From: Thuidium tamariscinum
Taxonomy: Eukaryota; Streptophyta; Bryopsida; Hypnales; Thuidiaceae
Direction: 5' to 3'
Assembly (NCBI GenBank): GCA_947034885.2
Contig: OX344749.2
Span: forward strand, 41,879,682-41,943,681
Length of the DNA stretch: 64,000 bases
Shown here: positions 37,501 to 50,630 of the stretch, one piece after another
Numbering within the stretch: position 1 is the first letter of the stretch
How the letters are laid out: every line of letters begins with the position of its first letter
Translations under genes and position numbers: made by a program
Notes under the pieces: model-generated
The model's input: only the letters and a program-made list of their open reading frames with translations
The model's database searches: none
What the model was told of the DNA's origin: nothing

Positions 37501-40500
37501 AAACAAATGAAACTGTACGCACACACTGTTGAGGCTCCAGGCTTGTTGAAACAAATAATTATGCTTTCACAATTCGGGAACAACGTGAGCACCCCCCAAA
37601 ACTTTTTTTTTTCTTCCTGTTTTGACCAACATAGCAACACCAATAAGCATCAATTTAAGGGGTTTGAACATGATTTCTATCTATAGACATCCAACAAACT
37701 GTAGACATCCAACAAACTATTGGACCCTATCAATAAAAGAAAAATAATTTCATTGCATTTTCAAATGTATTATTTAGACAATCGAAGTGTAAGTTGTGAA
37801 TTTTTAAAGAGCCAACTATGAATACACCTAATACCAACATTAGGATTTGATATTTAAATGTGGTGCATCTTTGTAATCACATCTATTTACTTCCCAAGAT
37901 TTTTCAAGATTTTAGAAGAGATGGTTATGGGTACATATTGATTTTGGAGATATAGATAGTATAATGATGGCAGTTTGGGGTCAATGATATATTTTGGGGG
38001 GACATTAATTGGCACTACATACTAGACTTATTTATCAAACTGATTTATCATATGAGTATATACATGTAACATTATTTAATCAAAGTTATACTATTGTATT
38101 TTAAATAAATATAAACTTAGAAAATTGAAAATATATTGTACTATTTTGTACAAACTTCTCCCCAAAGCAAAATTTTAGTGACTCTAATTTTGTCACTACA
38201 CTAATAGAATTATTCAAATGATATGCAATAAAATGATTGAAGAAGAACTTTAGTCCAAGGTCCAATTATGAAGAAGAGTGCATTACCGTAGCTTCTAAAT
38301 AACTTAGGTAGCTCTTTGCCCAATAATTAGTTAAAATATTTAAAATAATTAAAAAATTCTAAGAATAATGATACTTAAATGTGGGTGGTTTAAAAATATA
38401 ATTTAAACAAATTAGGCATTCATCTAAGTTGTTTTTATATTTTTTAAATCATTGCTACTAACTACTTACATTTAAGGTGGACGCATTTACCCCTAAACCG
38501 TTGCGGTCTTGATTTCAAATCCTTAATTCCCTACTTTGTATATTAGAATTTATTGTATGTGAGATACATGTTTTTTTTGTGGGAGCAACTGTCAGGTTGT
38601 ACTTTAGAACAATCAAAATGTGAGATAGTCCTACATTTATAAGTTTGGTGTCTAACAATAAGTATAATGGTTGGTTTATAAGTGTATGATATTCCTTTGA
38701 AGCGACACAATTTAGGTGCAATGACTTTGAAGCCCCAAGATTGAGGTTTTTAATATTATAATGTCATCTATTATTCCTTCATTATATATTCAGTAAATAT
38801 ATAAGAAAAAAATAATAAACATTGAAATTTTGAGAAAATAAATTATTCAAATATAAGCAATCAATACAACAATCACTTCAAAGTTTAAAATTACATGCTT
38901 TCAATTTCACAAATTATAAGTAAACAAATTAAAAATTAAAAAAACAATAAAAATTTAATTCAATATATTTGAATTTAAGTTCTAGTAAAACATCCTTTAT
39001 AGTAAAACATCCTTTACAATAGTTAACCCAACTAAAGCCTATTAGCAATATAGTTCATCTACTTGCCAATAGCAAGTAAGACTCATTAAAAGATTTAGCC
39101 TTCAGTTGATGGTTTTGGGCATATACTGTGGAGAATTCATAATTGCAAATTAAAGCCTTATAAAAGCTAGAATGTTAAATTTGGATAAGTGGCAATGCTT
39201 TAATTATAATACATGACATATGATCTTACTAAGATTTCAAATTCAATGAGTTAGAATTAGATCAACAAAGTTCAAAGTATCTATGTGAAGATAACTTCAT
39301 TTAAAATTGTCCAAATTAATATTTAAGTTCATATTTAAACATTGAGTTTTTTGTTTTTGTTTTAAATTCTTTCATCAATTGAAAAAATATTTAAAAAAAC
39401 TTTAGCAAATATTTTTGGGTCACTGTCCAGGTATCCAACAAATTTTCAACGGATTGATTATAGAAATATTCAAGATTGACTTGAGTAGGTTCTCATTTCT
39501 ATATACAACATATTTTGAACAAGACTCTAGGTGGATTGGTATAAATAAAAAATGGTCAAAACTAGGTGTAGATTCATTTTTTGTCTAACTTAAATTGACC
39601 CAATTAAGCTTGTATACTTTAGGCAAGAATCTATCGTAAATGGCTTATTCTTAGAAACTTGTTGCAATTAGATGTAGTTTTTTAGCAAATTCTTTGACTA
39701 TCAAAGCTCTTTTTACTATAATAGAGAAAGGTACAATATGTACATTCAACATGACCCTTTGTCCAAATTGGACTACTATTGTTGCTACAAATTGTGTACT
39801 CTTGGCATTCAAGATCACCTCCATCTAGATCCAATTTAGACACATAGGCAAAGGTTTCTTCAATATTTCACTACTTGATAAGATTGTATATGGGTTTTTT
39901 CAAACACCTATAACATTTATTTTTTTAATTGAAAGATGAGTTGACCAAAATACTTGTGAAATTTTTTCAAACTTGTCATTCTATTGCAACCAAAAATAGT
40001 CAAATCAATAAGATTAAATATGTAATATAAGTAGCGATTGAAGGATCTACAATGGATATACAAACCTTATAGTTTAAATCTTCTAGTAGTGTTTTTGCTA
40101 TTCTATTGCAACCAAAAAATTGTAAAGCCAATAAGTCTAATCAATGTATATATATACCTTATAGCTTAAATCTTCTAGTAATACTTGTGAGAGAAGGCCA
40201 ATATAACCAAGTGATATTAAAAGGGCAAGATAAATTATACTCCATACAAAATAGTGAAATTATATTAGTCTCAAATTTGTTAAAAGATAACTCAAAACAT
40301 AATTAAGTATGGCATCTAATGAAATTTTCAAAAAGTATGAAGTGGCATAATTGAATAGTGCGTAATATATTAATGGAAATAATCTAAATTCATAAAAATT
40401 CAAGATTTTTGCAAACAACACTCCCAAAATTCATTGCTAATTACAAAAGGAGGAAAATTAATCATCTTGTGCTATATTAGTTTCCAAATTTTAGACGATG

Positions 40501-40667
40501 ACAAGCTTGATGACATGTAGAAAATAGTGTATAGGATCAAAAATTGTATTGAAATATTATATATTACAAAAATGAAATTAGAAGAAAATAATATTTCACA
40601 TACAAAACAAAAACATTTTTAGAAATAACTTATTTCATATAGAATCAAATGAATTTGACTTGAAGGT

Positions 40668-40960
40668 ACAATAGGTTATCCCTCATTAATTTCCCAACAT
40701 TTGACACTATAATTATTGACAGCTAATGTACAAGAATGCCCTACTTTTGAATTAGGTGGTGTTGTAATTGAGACTATCTAATGAACCTCTATGTTTACAA
40801 ATGGAAATATTCGTAGAAGGATTCATTGATTAGGATGGCTTATACAATAGCTCTCTACAAGTAAGACATCCTAAATTCACAATATTTGTAGAAGTATTCA
40901 TTGACTTGGATGGCTTGTACAATAGCTCTTTTGGGGTAAGACAACCTAAATTCACAATTT
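40668..40960 (+). repeat. dispersed repeat with an internal 75-bp tandem duplication
   Basis: This is a relative of 31915-32155. The last part (40809-40958) is two 75-bp direct units that begin ATTCGTAGAAGGATTCATTG and ATTTGTAGAAGTATTCATTG. The other copy carries only one such unit, so the duplication arose here. Confidence 0.6.
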
Positions 40961-41226
40961 TGAGTACATCCTTGATTTGGGAACAGTTAGGGAGCACGAG
41001 AATTTGTCAGGGTAGGAGTAGGCCAGTAATCTTGTTTCGTACCAGTAAATGGCAACAGAAAAAGCAGCATCATACAGAATCCTGAGTAGTTAAACACGAT
41101 AGACATGAAGCCCATCAATAATCATTATGGTCATGTGTTTCGCAACAGACTGCTTTTTGCAGCAGAGTTGAAAGTCAAGAGGTGATGATACAACGATTAC
41201 AACCTATTTAAAACATGTTAGTAACT

Positions 41227-42441
41227 CTATTCTAAAGTTTTACACTTCTGCATGGACCCAGAGGATAAATTGTTCCTGTTCCCGAAAACCCTAGGTTTGA
41301 ACTTCACTTTGAATGCCTGGTCGTTAAGCTTTCGTCCAATCATGCTCACAAAACAAGTGCCAAACTGCAGCCTCCCACTGTGCTCCACAATTGTCTCGAG
41401 AGGAAACAAAGGAATTCGGAAAGCGAATCTTGGCTGCTCAACTAGTTGTTGATGTACCAAGAGTAGAGATGTTTATTCTCTATCTTGCAGTAAGTTTGCA
41501 GCACTCCGTTCAAATTTCCCGGGCAAAGAAAAGAAGGAACGTAGTCAATATGCTCAGTTCAATAGTGAAAACATCACTCATCTCTTACGGTTCCAAATCC
41601 AGGCAGACTATCCAGGTTAATTGAGAGGCTGGCGATAACAATAAGATATAAGAACAATTCCTGCATCAAAGAACAGATGGCACTCAGTGGAATATACCTT
41701 CAAGTCGATTAGACCCACTAAAGACTTTAAGAAGATAGAGAGAATTGAAAACATCACGAGACAGGTCTAGTTTGTGAGGTTGACACCATCCAGCCTCAAG
41801 GAAAGAGGGAAGAACTATCCTGGAACCCTCAGGACATCCGGGATGAAACTGTTATAACTACGTTTCTTCCTAAGAATTGACGTACACGAACTTATCATGG
41901 TCACGACAGTCTTTGAAGTGTGAAAAAGCTCGGATCGCAAGTCAAATTGAAAAATTTCCACAAAATGCATAGAAAGATAGCAAGACGTAATGAGAATTTT
42001 GCAAAAACAAACATGTACCTTGAGATCATAAAATCAACAAGCACGGGTCCCTCATCGACGAAGCCACCGAGACGATTACTCTCGCTTGACACTGGCATTT
42101 ACACTGCAATCGGCCAGTGGATACAAGTTTTCTGCATATGTAGAACTTTAAACGGTTACGTGTGAAAAGTTCAACGGGGCACAAAGACCTTAACATTCAG
42201 TGAATAATCTTCAAAAGATTCCATCATGTTGGTAATTACTTTCATACATGCGGTTCAGGGTCTCTCCTACTATTGAGATGTCAGGGCTCCTACAACTACC
42301 GAATTCAAGATAACGTTTCATTAGCACAACTGCAGCCTCAGTATAAGCTTTAGGAAGCTTTACTCTACTTATTGACCAAACATCTAAGGTTGCAAAGAGA
42401 GGAAAGACATAAGCAGCCCGCTCAATAGACAAGGTCAACAA
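41227..42441 (-). pseudogene. exon-like frames of an unrecognised multi-exon gene or gene relic
   Basis: GC is higher than in the spacers. Several minus-strand frames look protein-coding: 42211-42441 (ERAAYVFPLFATLDVWS), about 42020-42095 (RLGGFVDEGPVLVDFMIS), about 41698-41846 (VLPSFLEAGWCQPHKLDL) and 41227-41433 (PRFAFRIPLFPLETIVEHSG, ending in a stop). Good splice borders exist for some (AAG|GTACAT near 42018; GAAG|GTATAT near 41698; GAGCAG|CCAAG at 41434). I could not chain all frames in phase, and I recognise no family. It lies downstream of the DUF668 gene on the same strand. It may be a real gene with extra exons, or a decayed one. Confidence 0.3.
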
Positions 42442-43023
42442 TTGCAGATATCACAAAGAAAGAAATGATCACAGAGTGTACCAGTTGTGGCCTCAGGCTG
42501 ACAGCTTTGTGAGTCGGAGAATAGACAGTGTGAGCGTGATTGATGAATGAGGACAGAGACTCCCAGTTAAATCCAACTATCAAGACTCGATGCCATGTTA
42601 TTATCTAGCATGAAAACTAGACTTAAAAACTCTATGAAACCCTACAGTCTAGTTCAGAAAAAGGAAAAAAAAAGCTCGTCAAATGAATGAAATGAACAAT
42701 TTAAGCAGGACGAGAACCAAGAAAGTAATCGCTACCAGGCCTTCTCATAGTCAGACCCCAGCGACTGCCATAAAAAGTTATCCCCTAGAAAAATTGATAA
42801 GATGGAAGAAACAGAGGGACCGAAATCGGGGTTGGTCGACGTCTAAACCGGAACCCGGCAACTCCTTTCATTGCAGTGAAAGGGTCGTCATGAATGCATA
42901 TAATCATCAATATTTGACAAAACTAAAGGGTATGAATACATTTGTTAGAGCCAGCTCAAGGAAATTGACACTAAATTTACAAGTTCAATGCCTGCCACCC
43001 ATCACAGAGCTCACGCAAGGCGG

Positions 43024-44940
43024 CTAGAATTGCCAACCAAGATATTCGTCTGGTTCTTTGTTCATCGCATACTCCTCCATCATCACTGAATTCTGCTTCA
43101 ATTCCTGCTCAAGTCCACAGATGTAATTCAATCCCACCAGGAGCTCTGTAATGGCTGCTTCCGTCTTTGCCAAGTCAGCAAAGTAAAGAGTCTGCAGAAG
43201 CAGGCAATTGGTGCGAGACACCACTTGTTGCTGCTCAAAATTATGCTCCGACTGCCACCTGATCATGTTGTGAGCCAGAGGAGCCAGCCAGCTCAGTATT
43301 CTTTCCAGTGCGTCTTTCCAATCTGCAGCAATCATAGAGTCGTATTTCCCAAACTCACATGCTCTCATAGTAGCCCTTAACCTTGAACGAAGAGCCACTC
43401 GCACAGTTTTAGGAAGCATACGATAGAGATCATCTCGACCATCTTGAGCAATTAAATGAGGATACCGTATCATCTTCTCCAGGATGATAATCACATTGGC
43501 ATAATGCAATGCTAGTGCTGCTCCCCCCAAGGTTGACCACGGCGCCATCTTATGCCTGCTTTTAGGGTCGCACAGTTCTCTAATGTTTTGCCTATCCTGT
43601 TTCAAAGCCGGGGATTCCATACGTACTGGTTTGATACTATGACGAGTCGCATAAAGGAGGGCGGAAGTAAACTCTTCAGTGGTTTCAGCTTGAAGAATAG
43701 CGTTCAATGACCTTTCAGTAAACTGCTTCGGAGGCTCCATTACTAGGGGTCCTGAAAATGGTCCCGACATTGGTCCCGACATTGGCCCCGACATTGGTCC
43801 TGACAAAGGCCCAGACATTGGGATAGGTCCCGATCTAGGACTAGAATAAGGTCTGCTAGAGGATCGAATTGGACTGCTCATAGAGTTTCTTCGCGGGATC
43901 AGCGACCCGGAAGAGTAGGGAGGCGAGGCAGGACGGTATTCACACACAGCTCTAGCAGATTGGGCAGCTAATTCAACAATTCCTATGCCTCGGTCTTCAG
44001 TGGGGGTACTAGAGCCCAAAGGGCTGAGTGACCTGGATACAGCATCTAAGCTAAATGAAGAAAGGTTATTCATAGAGGAAGAGTGGTGACCCAGAGACCC
44101 TAAGCTTTGCGGGTATGAGAGTCGCGGACTAGAAGACGTTGCCTGTGATCCGGAAGACCGATTCTGCCACCCCGGTCTCGCCGTTTCACCATTCGATTGG
44201 TTCGCAAAAACATGCGATAAACCAAGCATGGGTGAACCAAAAACGCTAATAATTCTCCCATGAATGGTGCATACAGTCTGTGCTAACAATTTTACAATCT
44301 TATCGTATGTGTGGTTCCACAAAGACAAATCCCTCATATACTTGATCTCCTGTCGCTGCCACATAGCTTTCTGTTCCAATGCACTCAAGGACTCTCCGTT
44401 CGGCACTTCGTCGTCTTCTTGAAGCCTAGCTACAGCTTGCTCTATGTCTGCGAGAGCCTCCAACTCATGATAAAGAGAAGCAGTGGAGGATATGTACCTC
44501 TCCATCTTCTTCATTTTGGCTTCCATTTCTTTGTGCGGTAGCTCCAGGGCTCGCAAATTGATATCCTGTCTTAACAAGTCATTGTAGATGTGCTCAAACG
44601 AGTGCAACGCTGGCTCTTGACACTTCTGACCAAGACGGGCGACTGCACCTGCTACTGCCGTTAGATCTTGCAGCTTCTCCATGCAAGCCAGGCTTAATAG
44701 AACACCTTCATTGTCTGAGACTAAGTTCAATACGCCTTCCGCTTTTATTACCTCCGTGCGTAGCCGCAGTATCTCCTGGTCACTGAGTGATTGCCAAAGT
44801 TGCATACTCTTGGACATGACATTGGCCACCTCGAATGCAAGTATACCTATCTTCACTTTCTCCGTTTTATTGCCTTTCTTCTTAGATGTCATGTCAAGCT
44901 TCCCAGCCGCAGCTTTGATAGTGCTAACCTGGCTCCCCAT
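43024..44940 (-). CDS. DUF3475/DUF668 protein, PSI/ACRE137-like
   Basis: A single-exon gene of 638 aa. An N-terminal DUF3475 module (about 31-90, from KIGILAFEVANVM to LLSLACMEKL) is followed by helical sequence to about 235, and a Ser/Pro-rich linker (240-400). Then comes DUF668 (about 468-555, with TLGGAALALHYANVIIILE and DDLYRMLPKTVRVALRSRL) and a conserved C-terminal helical tail. This is the architecture of plant PSK SIMULATOR (PSI) and Avr9/Cf-9 elicited ACRE137-like proteins, which are linked to growth signalling and defence. I chose the second ATG because MGSQVS fits an N-myristoylation signal (G2, S6); the upstream in-frame ATG (44958) would add 6 residues and hide it. The exact subfamily is uncertain. 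Confidence 0.88.
   Translation of the reverse strand: MGSQVSTIKAAAGKLDMTSKKKGNKTEKVKIGILAFEVANVMSKSMQLWQSLSDQEILRLRTEVIKAEGVLNLVSDNEGVLLSLACMEKLQDLTAVAGAVARLGQKCQEPALHSFEHIYNDLLRQDINLRALELPHKEMEAKMKKMERYISSTASLYHELEALADIEQAVARLQEDDEVPNGESLSALEQKAMWQRQEIKYMRDLSLWNHTYDKIVKLLAQTVCTIHGRIISVFGSPMLGLSHVFANQSNGETARPGWQNRSSGSQATSSSPRLSYPQSLGSLGHHSSSMNNLSSFSLDAVSRSLSPLGSSTPTEDRGIGIVELAAQSARAVCEYRPASPPYSSGSLIPRRNSMSSPIRSSSRPYSSPRSGPIPMSGPLSGPMSGPMSGPMSGPFSGPLVMEPPKQFTERSLNAILQAETTEEFTSALLYATRHSIKPVRMESPALKQDRQNIRELCDPKSRHKMAPWSTLGGAALALHYANVIIILEKMIRYPHLIAQDGRDDLYRMLPKTVRVALRSRLRATMRACEFGKYDSMIAADWKDALERILSWLAPLAHNMIRWQSEHNFEQQQVVSRTNCLLLQTLYFADLAKTEAAITELLVGLNYICGLEQELKQNSVMMEEYAMNKEPDEYLGWQF
43747..43830 (-). 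repeat. in-frame 12-bp tandem repeat coding for SGP(M/L) units
   Basis: Within the linker of the DUF668 protein (residues 371-398), 12-bp units encode repeated M-S-G-P tetrads with slight variants. The reading frame is kept, so copy number could vary without breaking the gene. Confidence 0.9.
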
Positions 44941-47440
44941 AGCCCTATTTAGTTCCACGCACCAATGACTTTTTTATACTGGACCTTATCTCAAAAACTG
45001 GGAGGTTAAAACCAACCCTGTGCCAAAAAACTTCCGCCTGCCCCTGGACATGCCCGCCTCTACTCAGTCACGCCTTGGAATCTCGCTGAAACTCTCTGCG
45101 ATAAAATCAAAAGAGAACAAGTTCAGAACCATTGTAAAAACACTGGCAAGACAATTCGATACACAAACTTCCCAGTCAATCACTGAAATGCGCCTGACGA
45201 TGCCCTCTACTAGTGAAGTCCCAATGCAGTAAAAAACATCTCAGAAACAAAATGAAAGTCGCATCATAATACCCGCAACAACAAAATGTATTCATACTAC
45301 TTCGGCACTTTCTTCCTCAAATTCAATGCGTCATTAACCTATTTCTTACAACACTCGTTCTCATCACCAAATCCAGACTAATTCGTCGTCCACAAAGAAC
45401 ACTAGATTATCCTACAGCACTAAAACCCCAATTCAGTTTCAACAGATATTCACATTGCAGTAAATATAGACTGGAAAACAGAAAAATAGAAATATCAGAT
45501 AAAACCTTCGACAACAATAAAACTATATTCAGGAAATTTAAACGGGAAAACGTGGTTGACGTCGTCTACAACACTAACCATCCCAAATTAAAGGCACTCG
45601 TTTCTCCTTCGAACCTAAAAGTCGAAATCTCGAGGACTTAAAATTCAAATTCAAGACCTAAATATAAGCACGGCGAAATGCAGTTCAGGCGGCCAATAGA
45701 ATAGGCTAGCAAATTAGAAAACCACGGGCAGTATCTTCAGAGACACTAACTCGGGAGAAAGCCTCAAATGACAACCAACATTCCCAATGCGCGCACTCCA
45801 TTTGCTGGCGAAAAAGTCAAGACGCCACGCACAAGATGCTTGCATAGCCAAAAATCCCATCCTATGCTCCCTACCCTATGTAAAATGTTCAGTTATGATT
45901 GCAAATGAAATTCTAACCACATCAACAGCGACAGCGATCGAACGCTCCTTACTAGAGAAGAAATACCAATCCAAGTTCATTAACGGGACCGGATGTGCAG
46001 ACGTGAAACTAAGCAAGACTAAATCCGACAGCCGAAATGTGGACCATCCTCTGTTGTCCTGTAGACACTCTCCATGGATTCTGTATTGTTCTCAAAACTA
46101 AGCGCAATGAATAACCTACGGAAAGTTCTTCACATAAATCTCAGATTCCTACCAATATAATGAGACGCACGTGTACACACTCTGCATCCCCTAGACCAAT
46201 CTCAGTAACCTCATTCCAAGATGGACGTAGATGCCAGTAGCTCGTTATAACTTCGCCATCCATAGAATCTATTCTGAGCTGCCGGACTTCAGTCACCAAC
46301 TACAACTGCATAGATAATCGAAACAGAACGCGCAATACGAATCTTCGAACAGAATCCTACCGACATTCCAAAACAACCATCCTACCGATAGAAATCACCA
46401 CGATATTCTCGCCAGAGCAGCACCCTTAGATCACCCTCTCTCATTCTTATTACTCGACATAACCTAGCAATCTCTACTGGAGCATTCATATTCTTTCAAA
46501 AAACCGCAGTCCTTTATCCCGACAGAAATACAAAGATGCCGATCACATTCTGTCTCCACAGAGCAGAAAAACATCAATACCCGAATACTTGCCACGAACG
46601 TTCTCGAAACCCTAACACACCAACAAGCGCGTGTCGCTGCCCTCAATTCCTCTCCCCCACCATCTCCACCCCCATTCCAACCTCAAACCTAGATCTGACC
46701 CCCCTCCCCAAGGCAGCGACGGAATACGCGACAGATCTCTCTATTTCCGTCTCTCTCTGTCTCTCTCTCGAATCGCTCCACTATTCAAAAACTTACTTTC
46801 CTCTCCAACACAACTGACTCGTCTCCATTCCAGCTCCTTCCGAGCCACCAAAACCCCACAGCAACGACGACGACACCCCTTGCAACGTCAACATCAAAAA
46901 CTACACACTCGACGGCGGGGCAAATGCGAATGAATCCCGCGGTGAATCTAAACGGGAAAGAGAACAGAAAGGCCGCACGGCAGGGAGGGTACTGGAAAGC
47001 AGGGGATAAAAAAAAAATAGCGCGCAACTCGGGAGCGAGCCGAGGCGGATTCATGCAGGCGCCAGAAGGGATGCAAATAACTTAGTAACCATAGGGTGGC
47101 TTTGCTGTGTGTGTTTTATTTACTACGGGGGTTTTCTGGCAAAACTGGGGAAGAAAGCGACGCAATTGTCGCGGTGGCTATGGCGGTCGTTGGAGGGATT
47201 TGGGGACGGGAGCCAGCAGGGAGGGAGGCAGCAACTCAGGAGAGCAAGGACCAGCAGCAGTCCCCGCCGGAGGCCACGGTCCCGAGGTGCCAGAAGATAC
47301 TGCCACGGGCATTCGTGACCGTGATCTTGATTGCCCCATAACCATGGTGCGAGGAAGTAAAGATACTGGGTTGTACCTAAACGGTATTGAAGGCAGCTTG
47401 CGTCCTTGTTCTCGCGCTGAACAGCGTCCGGTACTGTAAA
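44941..47440 (-). promoter_or_regulatory. upstream leader/promoter tract of the DUF668 gene
   Basis: About 2.5 kb upstream of the start are GC-richer than the spacers. They contain a GA/CT run on the leader side (46750-46769) and, at 47100-47430, a CpG-rich block with an open frame on the plus strand that I do not recognise. A long 5' leader with intron(s) and a promoter is the simplest reading; the plus-strand block might instead be the start of a divergent transcript. No exact start site can be given. Confidence 0.35.
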
Positions 47441-48550
47441 TGCCTATATGGTATATATATTGTATTGAGGAAGTGCTTACGTGGAGGAATGACTGGCTGA
47501 AAACAGATGCATATTCCATTAGGGAGAGTATATTAATAAGGTAGACAAGCCTATTACCCCCTAAAATGCAATATGGATACCTTAGGGGCAATTCCAAGAG
47601 GAGAAAATGTTTTTCAAAATTGTGTGCTTATTTCACAAATCAAACCCAAATGGAAATATAATTTTAGGATGAAAATTGTAATTTTTGTGAATTTTTGGCT
47701 GTGGGATTACCAAATTGCCCGTAGAGTGGAGTCATAAATGCCCTACTAACAATCCATAACCACCTTGGAGTGTAACTATTAGCACTTAAATATATATATA
47801 TCAATCAAAGATTGAGATGTTACACAAAATGGAATTAATGAATTGACTTTGTTTGAAAAATAAATGGATTTGGATAAAATTTTGTAGTAAAAAATGTGGA
47901 CAAAAGTAAGATGGCAAAAAGAGGCAAATGAAACAGAGAGATTGATCTACCTTAAGTATGCAGTGTCACACCCTCTATCATGACTCCCATGACAAGATCC
48001 ATGACATTTTCATCTTATAGAAATATCACCTATTATTTTATTAGGCATTCAATCTTCTATGTATAGAAGACAAAAGTCTTATGATTACATGCCAAAGTTC
48101 AAAATGTTGTAATTGAACTTCAATGCTATCAACTTCAATTAGCTACAAAGTAGTTGCGATGTTCTTTGTAGCTAGTATTTTTATAAATGGATGTTATTTA
48201 CTACAAATTCATCAAACTCATTATACAAAAAGTATGGGTTTTTAAAAGTCAAGCATTAGTGTAGACAAATGAAAAGTTTTGTAGTAAAAAAAGCCTCTAG
48301 AATCTCTTTGTTCATTGTCCCAAATTTAATTGTTGGATAGCCAAGGGGTTAAAGTATAGGGTTGGTAAGAATCCTAATAGCAAAGGTTACATGAAGATTA
48401 TTAGAATTCAAGAAGCTCACCAAGTATTGAACTTTTGTACATAATACCATTTTGAGTAGAGAAGAATGTTCATTAAACTTCTTAATTTGTCCCTTATTAC
48501 ATGGAGTTCAATAATTTTGACGAACTCAAGTAGACTTCCTATTGTGACTT

Positions 48551-49488
48551 CCTTTAAATCCTAAATGTTCAAACTATGTTTTTTGGCAACATAGCAATTT
48601 TAAATAGTTCACTGTGAATGGAGTTTTTATTCTTTTTCTTTGAAATTTACACACATCTTCCCAATGACCACTTTTAAGGCCCAACATTTTTCATAACTTT
48701 TGAGTACACAATCAAGAAGTTATTGTACGATATATAGTTTTCATTGCCTAATGAGTAGTCCAAGCAACAAAAAAATTCTTTAAAAGATATTTTTTATGAA
48801 ATAAAAATTTGAAATTGGTTTTTTAGATTCATATCTATTTTGAAAGCTTTGAATCATTCTATTTTCATCAATGAGACAAAAGTTATGAGGAGTTTTAGTT
48901 CAGGATAGTTTGTAGATAGTTATAGAGTTTCTACTCTACAAAAAAAAGTTTGAAATCCTTTATTTAATTTGAGTTTTAATACTTATGAAAAAAATTAAAA
49001 CAAAATATATAGATTGTTTATTACAACATTTAAACCATTAGAATTGGCATTTTTCAATTCGATAAATAAATTTTTTACAATTTAGTATTTTAAAGCATTT
49101 TTTACTTATTTCTACTTATTTCCTATATGTTGTATGATTCCACATGATTTAAAAATTTTCAAACATCTAGCCAACTTACCTTGGAGAATAAATCTATAGA
49201 GTAAACACCAATTTAAACTTGTTTTTATACAAATAAGACCTTTGAAGTGCAACTACCCAATTTCTTACGAAACCCAAAAAATGAATTTTGTGAATTCACA
49301 CACTAATATCTTACAATCTACATTGTGGAAAATTGTGAAATTTTTTCTACATCTTTTCAAACCAGCAAACTACAAGATCTTGTAGTTACATGCACTAGAA
49401 AATGTTTCTTTTTCTAAAATTTGGTACTTATATTAGAAATGCCAATATTGGAATGTTTTTGGTAAAAATATAGTCAAAATCACTTAGA
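48551..49488 (+). repeat. TTAACCCC-family A/T-rich element, decayed copy
   Basis: This is a direct, diverged copy of 56997-57950 over about 930 bp. Landmarks are TCATAACTTTTGA, CAACATTTAAACCATT, CCTATATGTTGTA and CTACAAGATCTTGTAG. The ends are degraded (TTTAAATCCTAAATG and CACTTAGAGGTT). Non-coding. Confidence 0.6.
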
Positions 49489-50630
49489 GGTTCCAGCAAC
49501 ATCAATGAATTTCAATTAATACTTTGGCAAGAAGATTTGTAACAGTCCTCAAAACAAAATCAATCTTCACAATTTTCTTTTCCAACCCATAAATGACCCA
49601 GATGCCATTTTGGTTTTTTGGTTTTTCTTTTAACCAATGATTCCTACTGTATCAAAATTCATGATTTCCATGGCCATTCATAACATTCAATAGCAACTTG
49701 TCACATTGCCTCCCAGTGGATGAAATGGTGTGGAATATTCCACACCATTCAGTAACTAAAGTTGCAAACTTCAAGAAATGTCAGATGAAATTAGGTGATG
49801 GGACTTCACAAAGGGAAAGGCAATCCTTCTATGGCCTACTGAATGTTATGTTGGCTTGTCCTCTAAAGACTTGGTAACTTAATACTTACAATTGGATAAA
49901 ATCAAGTTCCTCTTGTATATGAGAATTTATGCAACCGAATACAATGTTCTCTAATATTTTTTCATAAGCAAATAAGATGGTGTTCTTTTGGTCTTAAAGT
50001 TTTCATTTAGTCCCCTTAGGGTTTTTTTGGATCCAAAAATATGACCCCATTAAGTTTTACAATGCATGATTGAATATGACAAAATAAATTTAAAATGATG
50101 AACATGGCACAAAAATAAAATAAAATAATCACAAATCTACAATTAATAGATGTTATTCATTCCCCCCTCCAAAGTCCATTTTGAATGTCAATTCCTTTAG
50201 ATTCAAGGTCTTATTTACATTATCATTTATAAACATCTCCATCTAATGACCTCTCTATCATTGCCCACTTTTGAACTTATATATTTCCTTTTTATAATAT
50301 GCTTGTAATTTGTACTAATTCCTTAGGTCTTTTGGATTTACATAGAATGACCCATTATCTTTCCTTTTGTTGTTGTGCATATTGAGATTGATTTAATTTT
50401 TAATTGATTCTGCAAAAGATTGGCAAATTAAAAAATAATTGACTTATTATTTTGAGGGGAAAAAAAGACTCATTGAAATTTCTATTGTTGTCTATTGTTG
50501 TCTCTACACTAGAGAGGACTATTTTCATCTACTTGGATTCCACTGTAGCTTTCCTACACAATTAAAACAATGATTGCAAAAATTTATGTCAAAATTATGT
50601 AAAAGAATGAATAAACCTTTTTGTCACATA

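Larger units (their letters stand above)
27820..41200. other. A/T-rich spacer, no recognised gene
   Basis: Outside the repeats listed separately, this is A/T-rich DNA with only short spurious open frames. Unlisted small features are a 19-bp tandem duplication at 37684-37722, a 17-bp tandem duplication at about 38981-39018, G/T-rich runs at 37125-37210, and a direct repeat around CCTCACTTGTGATT (36530 and 36826). 28,000-29,800 and 34,430-36,480 hold nothing that I recognise. Confidence 0.55.

Noticed and set aside
48338-48420. tRNA-like A-box and weak B-box suggesting a SINE
   Set aside because: The B-box match is poor, and no poly(A) or duplicated flank was seen.
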